Positions 1-6,236 of a stretch of 16,751 nt of DNA are shown in pieces (position 1 is the first letter of the stretch; each line of letters begins with the position of its first letter). Source of the DNA: Ignavibacteriota bacterium. Its GTDB lineage: Bacteria > Bacteroidota > Ignavibacteria > Tepidaquicellales > Tepidaquicellaceae. A program made the position numbers and the translations under genes. The notes beneath the pieces are model-generated. The model saw only the letters and a program-made list of their open reading frames with translations, did no database searches and was not told the origin of the DNA. The stretch spans positions 1 through 16,751 of the forward strand of contig PMIW01000215.1 in NCBI GenBank assembly GCA_003158365.1. The letters are read 5' to 3'.

Positions 1-480
1 TTCGTTTCCGACTGGAAACACGAAAGCGAAGCAACACTAAAAATGTTAGATAAACTGACAGACGAATCATTAAAACAGAAGGTATGGGCAGAGGGCAGAA
101 CACTCGGTTTTCTCGCCTGGCATATAACCCTCTCTGTCGGTGAAATGATGACAAAAATCGGATTGAATCCGGACTGTCCTTCTGAAGATGCAAAAATGCC
201 GCCGAAAGCAATTGACATTAAAAACACATACGAAAAAGCAGCGACATCTTTGTTCGCAGAGATCGATTCGAAATTAAAAGACGAAATGCTTCACGATGAT
301 ATAAGTGCATACGGCCAGACATGGAAAAAAGGTGTTATGCTGAAAATGCTTTACAGCCATCAGATTCATCACCGCGGGCAAATGACAGTTTTAATGCGTC
401 AGGCAGGACTAAAAGTCCCGGGAATATACGGACCGGCAAAAGAAGAATGGGCAGCTTTTGGAATGGCGGCTCCGGAATAG
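1..480 (+). CDS. DinB-fold (DinB/YfiT-like) metalloprotein, 5' end missing
   Basis: The frame is open from the first base of the window (FVSDWKHE...), so the true start lies upstream; the ATG at 43 is an internal methionine. The remaining 159 residues have the look of the DinB/YfiT four-helix-bundle family. An early helix has a TW/DW...E pattern, and a histidine sits in LAWHIT. Near the C-terminus there is a YSHQIHHRGQM motif. Such histidines form the metal site typical of the family. The tail LKVPGIYGPAKEEW is also family-like. DinB-fold proteins include damage-inducible proteins of unknown role and thiol (bacillithiol, mycothiol or glutathione) transferases; the sequence does not say which applies here. 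It is probably cytosolic, as no signal or membrane segment is visible in the part present. Family assignment is firm and function is unknown. Confidence 0.8.
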   Translation, partial: FVSDWKHESEATLKMLDKLTDESLKQKVWAEGRTLGFLAWHITLSVGEMMTKIGLNPDCPSEDAKMPPKAIDIKNTYEKAATSLFAEIDSKLKDEMLHDDISAYGQTWKKGVMLKMLYSHQIHHRGQMTVLMRQAGLKVPGIYGPAKEEWAAFGMAAPE

Positions 481-570
481 ACAAAAATACTTGTTTTTTA
501 ATTTGCTTTTTATTTTCCAAGATTATATTTTAAGGTGGTCATATTATGCTATTGTTTTATTATGGTTATA

Positions 571-589
571 TACTATAACTATTATAGTA
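571..589. repeat. Perfect AT-rich inverted repeat upstream of the secreted-protein gene
   Basis: TACTATA (571-577), a 5-nt spacer, then TATAGTA (583-589): a perfect 7-bp inverted repeat about 50 bp before the ATG at 640. It could be an operator or part of the untranslated leader. There is no T-run immediately after it, so it is not a typical terminator for the upstream gene. In sequence this AT-rich, chance is possible. Confidence 0.3.
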
Positions 590-639
590 ATTTATTATAC
601 TTAAAGGGTAAATTTTAAAAACTAATAATCAATCCAGCA

Positions 640-1947
640 ATGAAACACTCAACTATCTTAAGAGTGCGTTTTTGTACTTTTATTATTTTATTTTTATTCA
701 CTTCTCTAACAACGATAAAAAGTCAGGACGCTTCAAGTGTTGATTTCAATAAGGACGGTTTAAAAGTCGGGGTTGTAAAGAACTCGTGCCTTGTTAAAGT
801 GGAAATTAAGGGCAAGGCAGATATATTAAACCTGAAAGATATATATTCCTTTCTCGGTGTAAATAAACTTGACCGTACTTACCGCTCGATTGCTTCAATA
901 GAGCAAATGAAAGTACAGGGTAAATCCGCTACAATAGACGGTGAAGCAATGCTGTCGGTTATTTCGGGAAACGAAGGAATTATTCTTCTGATAGTAGATG
1001 CAAATAACACAAAGAATTTTACTTATACCGCAATCAAGCAAAGGATTGTCCGTAAAGGTGAAACCAAAGACCTTTACCACTCTCAGGAAGAAGGCATTCA
1101 AAGACCCGACCTTGTTACAATTACAAAAAACGGCGTTGCGTGGTTAAGCTATGGCAACGGCGGATTATATAATCTTAATTTCGTTCCGTTTGTAGTTCCG
1201 AAATATATTTCCACTTCCTTCGAAGGGAGCAACTCAACATCACAATGGGATATTGTTGTAAACGAGGGAAACATAACCGTTATGGATGCCAATAAAGTTT
1301 TGCTGAAGGTTGAGCTGTTTAACGGTTTCAGTGACGTTGCAGACAGTTTGAATTCAATCGTTAAGTGGGGCGGTAAAACAAGAAACCCGAACAATTTCAC
1401 TTTCAATATTGTGGAAGATACGCGCAGCATGGCGGGCAACGATGTATTGCTGGAATTTGCACAATCAGACCTCACAAAATTAATTAATTTCACGGAGAAA
1501 AATTCTTCATGGGAAAGCATAGAAATTGTAAAACCTTTAGCGAGTATAATACATAATGATGCTTCTTACATTCCCCATGTCGTGATTGCAAGAAACGGCA
1601 TTGGTATTGTTGAAATACCTAACGAAGGTGATGTTGTGCGTTATTATCACCTCGGGAATAAGCCGTTTGACCCGAACGAAAAAGATAATCCAAAAATTTT
1701 CAGACCTGCTTACTCTATAAATGCTTTGGGAAATTTATTCGGTTATATAGAAGTATCCGGAACAGATGCACAGAAAAAATATCTCTCTTTGTTTTCTCCT
1801 TTTTACAGGTTCGGAATTAAAATAGAGCTGGGGTTTGATGTTAAACGGGAAACCTCCATATTAACTACAACAAATTCCGTGTTGCTGAGCGAAGGAGAAG
1901 GTAATGTCAAATCAACGGTAGGAATAACCGATTTGGATATGCAATAG
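640..1947 (+). CDS. Secreted protein of unknown function
   Basis: 435 residues, family not recognised. The N-terminus has basic residues, then a hydrophobic stretch (FCTFIILFLFTSLTTI), then a likely cleavage site around IKSQ-DAS (residue 29-30), so export by Sec is likely. There is no lipobox cysteine, no later membrane segment and no T9SS C-terminal domain, which suggests a periplasmic or soluble exported protein. The mature part is mostly short beta-type segments (for example GNGGLYNLNFVPFVVP, WDIVVNEGNITVMDANKVL) and could be a beta-sandwich or beta-rich fold; this is inference. The stop codon TAG lies inside the first unit of a 9-bp tandem repeat (1944-1988), and a strong hairpin terminator follows at 2031-2061. 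The gene stands alone, converging on recN. No Shine-Dalgarno sequence is visible before the ATG, in keeping with the neighbours. Confidence 0.75.
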   Translation: MKHSTILRVRFCTFIILFLFTSLTTIKSQDASSVDFNKDGLKVGVVKNSCLVKVEIKGKADILNLKDIYSFLGVNKLDRTYRSIASIEQMKVQGKSATIDGEAMLSVISGNEGIILLIVDANNTKNFTYTAIKQRIVRKGETKDLYHSQEEGIQRPDLVTITKNGVAWLSYGNGGLYNLNFVPFVVPKYISTSFEGSNSTSQWDIVVNEGNITVMDANKVLLKVELFNGFSDVADSLNSIVKWGGKTRNPNNFTFNIVEDTRSMAGNDVLLEFAQSDLTKLINFTEKNSSWESIEIVKPLASIIHNDASYIPHVVIARNGIGIVEIPNEGDVVRYYHLGNKPFDPNEKDNPKIFRPAYSINALGNLFGYIEVSGTDAQKKYLSLFSPFYRFGIKIELGFDVKRETSILTTTNSVLLSEGEGNVKSTVGITDLDMQ

Positions 1948-1988
1948 AGTTTATAGAGTGTGTAGAGTCTATAGAGTTCGTAGAGTAA
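1944..1988 (+). repeat. Five tandem 9-bp units, consensus RTAGAGTNY
   Basis: Units atagagttt, atagagtgt, gtagagtct, atagagttc and gtagagtaa follow each other with a strict 9-bp period. The first unit supplies the TAG stop of the secreted-protein gene. Related units occur at 6093-6119 (opposite orientation) and, degenerate, at 8192-8209. Confidence 0.75.
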
Positions 1989-2030
1989 GAGCGTGATTTT
2001 AGTTATTGAGTTATTAAGAAATATAAAATT

Positions 2031-2061
2031 AAAAGCCCGCGGAGCGATTCGCGGGTTTTTT
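2031..2061. terminator. Bidirectional rho-independent terminator between convergent genes
   Basis: AAAAG-CCCGCG (stem 2036-2041), 8-nt loop, CGCGGG (2050-2055), TTTTTT. A-tract and T-tract flank the GC stem, so it can act on both strands: for the secreted-protein gene (+) and for recN (-), whose stop codon at 2063-2065 nearly touches it. On the minus strand the hairpin follows the recN stop directly. Confidence 0.85.
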
Positions 2062-2062
2062 A

Positions 2063-3778
2063 TTATTCATTATTAATTAGTTCTCTCGCACTCTGAATTG
2101 ATGCTTTCGTCACATTCTCTCCGCTCAGCATTTTTGCGACTTCTGTTATTTTTTCTTCGCCGGTTATGGATTTTATATCTGCTTTTGTTTCACCTTTGGT
2201 TTCGGTTTTACTGACGTATAAATGGTTATCGCTTTTTGCTGCAATCTGCGGAAGATGTGTAATTGAAATTATCTGGTGTGATTTTGAGAGTTCTTTCAGC
2301 AGCTTCCCTACTTTGCCTGCGATTCGTCCGCTTATACCGGCATCTATTTCATCGAATACAAGAATCGGAATATTATCCTTTCCCGATAGTGCTGCTTTTA
2401 TGGAAAGCATAATTCTGGAAATTTCTCCTCCCGATGCCGTTTTTCTGAGAGGTGCAAAATCCCCGCCCTTATTTGTCAGAATCAGAAACTCTATATCATC
2501 TATCCCTGTCGATGTGATGTGAATATATTTTTTATCTTTTTTGAATGTAAATAAATTTTCATCTGCGCTTTCATAAAAGTAATGATTTACTTTAAACTCT
2601 GCAGATTCGAGTCCGACTTCTTTTAAATACGAATTTACGCTTTTTTGCAGTTCTTTAATTGCTTTTTTTCTCTGCTCTGTAACCTCTGCGGCTTTTTTAA
2701 ACAATGTATTTTTTCCGGAATCAATTTTTTTCTTCATCTGCTCGATTTCATAATCATAATTTTCAGCAAAATTAAGCTCTTCTGTAAGCGTTTTTGCTTT
2801 TTCAATAAGCTCATTTACGCTTAGTTTGTATTTTTTCTTCAGGAAAGTCAAAGCGCCGAGCCTGTCGCGTATTTGTTCAATTCTTGCGGCATCGAAATTT
2901 AAAGATTCATTATATTCCGATAAAGTCGCAGAAACATCCTTTAAAGAAATATAAGAAGATTCAACCTCGGCAATCAGTTTTTCCAGCTCGCTGTCGTAGC
3001 GGCTTATTTTTTTTAATTCTTTAATCGTGAGTGAGAGTCCTGCTACAATGTTGCTGTCGCCTTCATAGAGCTTCTGTAAGCTCGTATTAAGAGCAAGCGA
3101 TATCTCTTCTGCATTCTCGAGCTTGCTTAATTCGTTCTCGAGCTGTGTATCTTCTTCCAATTGAGGATTTACATCATTAATTTCCTTCAGTTGAAATTCA
3201 ATAAAAACTTTTCTTTCGAGCAGGCTGTCTTTTTTACTTACAAGTTCGTTGAATTTTGCAGTTAAATCCTTATAATTTTCATATTCCTTTGAAAACTCTT
3301 CAATAATATTTTTATTAGTCAGAAAATTATCGAGAATTTCGAGGTGTGTCTCTTTTTTTAGCAATGACTGGTGTTCATTTTGAGAGTGTATATCAATTAT
3401 CAGGTTGCCGAATTCCTGCAGGTCTGAATTTGATACGGGCGTATCGTTTATAAAATTCCTGCTGAACCCTTTTTTATACAATTCCCTTCTTAAAATCACA
3501 TTGTCGCTTTCCCCGTTGAATAAAAGTTCTTTTTCCTTTAAAAACTTTTTAACTTTTTTGCTGTTCCCTATTCTGAAAACTCCTTCAATAACCAGTTTTT
3601 CTTTTTCATTCTTTATTATGGAATAGTCAGCCCGTTCGCCGAGAATAAGAGACAGCGCATCGAGTATTATTGTTTTACCTGCGCCTGTTTCACCGGTTAA
3701 AATGTTCAGACCTCTGGTAAAGTTCAGCTCTGCTTCTTTTATTATCAGGTAGTTTTTTATGAAAAGTTTTTCTAACAT
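2063..3778 (-). CDS. recN: DNA repair protein RecN
   Basis: 571 residues, about the usual RecN length. RecN is an SMC-like ATPase that acts at double-strand breaks during recombinational repair in the cytosol. The N-terminus MLEKLFIKNYLIIKEAEL leads into Walker A GETGAGKT (residues 29-36). IDIHSQNEHQSLL (128-140) matches the conserved Q-loop region of RecN. Long charged helices at about 155-385 form the coiled-coil arms. The ABC signature ASGGEISR lies at 448-455, Walker B ILVFDEIDAGISG at 472-484, and the switch histidine in ITHLPQIAA at about 508. All ATPase motifs are intact. The start is the ATG whose product begins exactly where the family does. The gene lies downstream of dnaA on the same strand, but a 287-bp spacer and the dnaA terminator separate them, so it probably has its own promoter. 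Confidence 0.96.
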   Translation of the reverse strand: MLEKLFIKNYLIIKEAELNFTRGLNILTGETGAGKTIILDALSLILGERADYSIIKNEKEKLVIEGVFRIGNSKKVKKFLKEKELLFNGESDNVILRRELYKKGFSRNFINDTPVSNSDLQEFGNLIIDIHSQNEHQSLLKKETHLEILDNFLTNKNIIEEFSKEYENYKDLTAKFNELVSKKDSLLERKVFIEFQLKEINDVNPQLEEDTQLENELSKLENAEEISLALNTSLQKLYEGDSNIVAGLSLTIKELKKISRYDSELEKLIAEVESSYISLKDVSATLSEYNESLNFDAARIEQIRDRLGALTFLKKKYKLSVNELIEKAKTLTEELNFAENYDYEIEQMKKKIDSGKNTLFKKAAEVTEQRKKAIKELQKSVNSYLKEVGLESAEFKVNHYFYESADENLFTFKKDKKYIHITSTGIDDIEFLILTNKGGDFAPLRKTASGGEISRIMLSIKAALSGKDNIPILVFDEIDAGISGRIAGKVGKLLKELSKSHQIISITHLPQIAAKSDNHLYVSKTETKGETKADIKSITGEEKITEVAKMLSGENVTKASIQSARELINNE

Positions 3779-4065
3779 TCTTCTTCCTATTATATTAATA
3801 TATTATATAAAAAAAAGCTGTAGTAATAGTACTGTTAACATTGTTAAAAAATATGGAATTGTTTTAATAATTAAAAGTAAATAAAGAAAACCTATCTAAC
3901 AACTTGTCAATAACCTTACCATACATTCGTACTATTGTTTAAAATTAAAAAACATATTTTGTTAATAAGAATCAATTACTAAACACTTATTACCGGCATA
4001 TTAACAAAAAAGCGTCCCGATAAATCGGGACGCCTTTGAAAAATTTTAGATTATCATTGTAACTG
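3779..4065. other. AT-rich spacer between recN and dnaA with further TTATTAACA-type boxes
   Basis: 287 bp without a gene. It holds the dnaA terminator (4005-4033), the recN promoter by position, and boxes like those upstream of dnaA: an exact TTATTAACA on the minus strand (3960-3968), ATATTAACA on the plus strand (3998-4006), TTATTGACA on the minus strand (3905-3913) and a palindromic TGTTAACA (3833-3840). Together with the boxes upstream of dnaA this suggests that DnaA-binding sites flank the gene on both sides, as in bipartite origins. This is inference; no canonical TTATCCACA is present. Confidence 0.35.
4005..4033 (-). terminator. Rho-independent terminator of dnaA
   Basis: On the minus strand: GCGTCCCGA, loop TTTA, TCGGGACGC, then TTTTTTG. 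The 9-bp perfect stem (4012-4020 with 4025-4033) lies about 33 nt past the dnaA stop codon, and the T-run follows it in the dnaA direction. This separates dnaA from recN transcription. Confidence 0.9.
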
Positions 4066-5604
4066 CTATAAAGTACTCAGTATATTCTTAATATCGAATA
4101 CAACATTTGCAGCGTCTTTATCTTTTTTAATTAAATTCTTTATTAAGTTGTGAGCATAAAGTACTGTTGCGTGGTCCTTGCCTCCGAAATACAATCCGAT
4201 TGACTGCAGTGTCATGCTTGTAAGTTCTTTTGCAAGATGCATTGCTACCTGCCTGGCAAATGCAATTTCTTTTGTGCGCTTTTTGGATAGTATGCTGTTT
4301 TCGGAAACCTTCAGATAATCTGCAACTGTGAAGATAATATTTTCAAGAGAAATTATTTTTGCTTTTTTAATATTACCTACTACGCGTTTAATAACATTTT
4401 CTGCAATTTTCATATTAATTTCGCCGTCATAAACAAGCGTGCTTTCCGATATCGTTCCTGCAACACATCCTTCTAATGTCCTGATGCTGTCGGTTACATT
4501 TGTAGCAATGTAGTGGATTACCTCTTCGGGTACCTGAATATTAAAATCATTAAATTTTTTCTGAATAAGTGCAACTCTCATTTCCCAGCTCGGAGGTTGA
4601 ATATCTACCGTTATTCCCCACTTAAATCTCGATACGAGTCTTTCTTCTATATCTTTGAGTTCGCTGAGCGGTTTATCGCAGGAAAATATGATGTGTTTTT
4701 TATTATTATAAAGAGTGTTGAATATCTGGTACATAAAATCCTGAGTCGCGGCTTTGCCGCCGAGATTCTGAACGTCGTCCAATATAAGCACATCAAGGGA
4801 TTTGAAGAATTCATCGAGTTTCTTTATTCCCGTCTTCCCTTTTGAAAATTCTATCCTGTCCTGTGCAATGTGAGTCGTAAATTGAGTTGTAAAATCAGGT
4901 GTAGTAGTATAGTATACTTTTTTCTCGGGATATTTTTTTAATATTTCGTGACCGATTGCCTGAACAAGGTGAGTTTTTCCGAGCCCGACTCCTCCGTACA
5001 CAAAAAACGGATTATATGACCTGCCCGGGTTATTTGCGATTGCGTAAGCAGCAGCAACTGCAAACTCATTGCTTTCACCTTTTACAAAACTGTCGAATAA
5101 ATTTTTCGGATTAAGGTTTGAATCGAAAGCTTTGCTTTCTTCCCTTTCGGAAACAAGTTCTACTTTAGGAAATTTATTTCCGTACGGAGAATCAAGATTT
5201 ATTATTGAAGGATTCGGTTTAGAAATCTCATTTTGATAACTTTCACTTTCGTCATTATTCTGCTGGTCAAAAAGACTCTGCTGGGAAATCTCATAATTTA
5301 ATTTTCCGTTTTCTCCGAGCAAACCGCTTTCTATTATTCCGTTAATTTGTTTGTTAAATCTTTTTACAATCATTCCGTAGTAGTCGTTACTCGGAACTGT
5401 AACTGTAAGCGTGTTATTTAAATAACTCTTTGGCGAGATAACGGAAAACCATGTTTTGATTTCGCTTTCTTTTAACTTTTGCGAAAGCAATTCAAGGAAT
5501 TTTTTCCACACACCTTCTGCATCAATAAATTCTTTTGCAATTTCTTTTTCTTTTAACTCTGCATTGTATGGTATTATCGAAAGATTGGTAGAAGTTTCAG
5601 TCAC
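4066..5604 (-). CDS. dnaA: Chromosomal replication initiator protein DnaA
   Basis: 512 residues, somewhat longer than the usual 440-480. DnaA is the AAA+ ATPase that binds origin boxes and opens the DNA. Domain I is at about 32-105 (VWKKFLELLSQKL...TWFSVISP). A variable, Asn/Ser/Glu-rich domain II linker follows to about 165. The AAA+ core has Walker A GGVGLGKT (204-211), Walker B DVLILDDVQ (271-279) and an arginine-finger region SRFKWG (325-330). Domain IV has the DnaA signature around TLQSIGLYFGGKDHATVLYAH (465-485); the helix reads GGKDHAT where many relatives have GGRDHTT or GGRDHST. The start is a GTG giving MTETSTNL, about 30 residues ahead of the usual domain I start; no internal ATG offers an alternative. 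It is followed by its own terminator and then recN. Neither dnaN nor recF is adjacent, unlike the common dnaA-dnaN-recF order. It is probably autoregulated through the boxes upstream. Confidence 0.97.
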   Translation of the reverse strand: MTETSTNLSIIPYNAELKEKEIAKEFIDAEGVWKKFLELLSQKLKESEIKTWFSVISPKSYLNNTLTVTVPSNDYYGMIVKRFNKQINGIIESGLLGENGKLNYEISQQSLFDQQNNDESESYQNEISKPNPSIINLDSPYGNKFPKVELVSEREESKAFDSNLNPKNLFDSFVKGESNEFAVAAAYAIANNPGRSYNPFFVYGGVGLGKTHLVQAIGHEILKKYPEKKVYYTTTPDFTTQFTTHIAQDRIEFSKGKTGIKKLDEFFKSLDVLILDDVQNLGGKAATQDFMYQIFNTLYNNKKHIIFSCDKPLSELKDIEERLVSRFKWGITVDIQPPSWEMRVALIQKKFNDFNIQVPEEVIHYIATNVTDSIRTLEGCVAGTISESTLVYDGEINMKIAENVIKRVVGNIKKAKIISLENIIFTVADYLKVSENSILSKKRTKEIAFARQVAMHLAKELTSMTLQSIGLYFGGKDHATVLYAHNLIKNLIKKDKDAANVVFDIKNILSTL

Positions 5605-5935
5605 GCTAACAAATTAAAAAATTATTAACAAATCAAATTCAGTTAAAAAATTACTTTAAGTGTCCCTGTAAATAAATTATTAAAAACTAAGGAAAAACAC
5701 GTAATTTCTAACAACCTCCGCTATCTCTAACTACTATATTTTTAAAAAGGTTAGATAAAACATGGATAGTTATTAACAATCGATGTTAAAAATTACAATT
5801 TCTTCACACCCCAATATAAAAAATCAAAACGGATAAAAAAAGTTATTAACAACATATTAACAGGAAAATCTTACAAAAATGACTCACCTAATATTAAGCA
5901 AAAAATATTATACTGTCAAGTTCGAATTAAAAATC

Positions 5936-5974
5936 CATTGAAAATTTTTTAAATTCATTGAAAATATTTTTAAA
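5936..5974 (+). repeat. AT-rich direct repeat, possible unwinding element
   Basis: CATTGAAAATTTTTTAAA (5936-5953) is repeated as CATTGAAAATATTTTTAAA (5956-5974) with a 20-bp period, apart from one inserted base. It lies about 75-120 bp from the paired TTATTAACA/ATATTAACA boxes, a sensible place for a DNA unwinding element if this is oriC. Confidence 0.5.
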
Positions 5975-5975
5975 G

Positions 5976-6010
5976 CAGAAAACAGAAGACAGAATACAGA
6001 AGTCAGTAGA
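5976..6010 (+). repeat. Five tandem 7-bp units, consensus CAGAANA
   Basis: CAGAAAA, CAGAAGA, CAGAATA, CAGAAGT, CAGTAGA with strict 7-bp spacing. It is a short minisatellite-like tract directly after the AT-rich direct repeat in the candidate origin. No coding potential is evident. Confidence 0.65.
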
Positions 6011-6092
6011 AAAATAGTTTTTCTTTTCCTTGTTTAATAATATTACCAGGTAAAACCCAGGACTCAAAAGCTTTTAATTGCTCTTTCTATAT

Positions 6093-6119
6093 AGACTCTA
6101 CAAACTCTACAGACTTTAC
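6093..6119 (-). repeat. Three 9-bp units of the RTAGAGTNY repeat, inverted
   Basis: Read on the minus strand: gtaaagtct, gtagagttt, gtagagtct. It belongs to the same family, with the same 9-bp period, as the tract at 1944-1988 but in the opposite orientation. It lies in the spacer before the acidic-protein gene. Confidence 0.65.
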
Positions 6120-6236
6120 GAACTTAATTGTTTAATATACCGATTAAATAAATAACTTATATACAAAAAAGAGGATACAATTTCATTTCCGCATTCACTA
6201 ATTTTAGCAAAGTCAAAACTCACAAGAGAATACACA

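Larger units (their letters stand above)
5605..6236. other. Candidate replication origin (oriC) in the dnaA upstream spacer
   Basis: The largest gene-free stretch of the window, very AT-rich, between divergent genes. Exact TTATTAACA occurs three times in the same orientation (about 5623-5631, 5770-5778, 5843-5851). ATATTAACA follows the last copy 11 bp on (5854-5862), one helical turn, and TTATTAAAA lies at 5677-5685. TTATTAACA differs at one defined position from the DnaA-box consensus TTATNCACA. An AT-rich direct repeat (CATTGAAAAT..TTTTTAAA) at 5936-5953 and 5956-5974 could be the unwinding element. Two tandem-repeat tracts (5976-6010 and 6093-6119) fill the right end, and the start region of the next gene closes it. 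Position beside dnaA, strand divergence and box clustering all fit an origin, but none proves it. Confidence 0.5.

Noticed and set aside
43..45. ATG at 43 as the start of the DinB-fold gene
   Set aside because: The frame is open to base 1 and the upstream residues (DWKHESEATLK) fit the first helix of the family, so the gene begins before the window.
481..500. acaaaaatacttgtttttt after the DinB-fold gene as a terminator
   Set aside because: Only four bases can pair around a short loop; too weak to call.
1944..1988. Short regular repeats considered as a CRISPR array
   Set aside because: Units are 9 bp and contiguous with no unique spacers, and no cas gene is in the window; the same holds for the 7-bp tract at 5976-6010.
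5502..5510. TTTTCCACA, close to a canonical DnaA box, inside dnaA
   Set aside because: It lies in the coding sequence for the conserved VWKKF segment of DnaA domain I, so the bases are explained by codons; a single site is no evidence of an origin.
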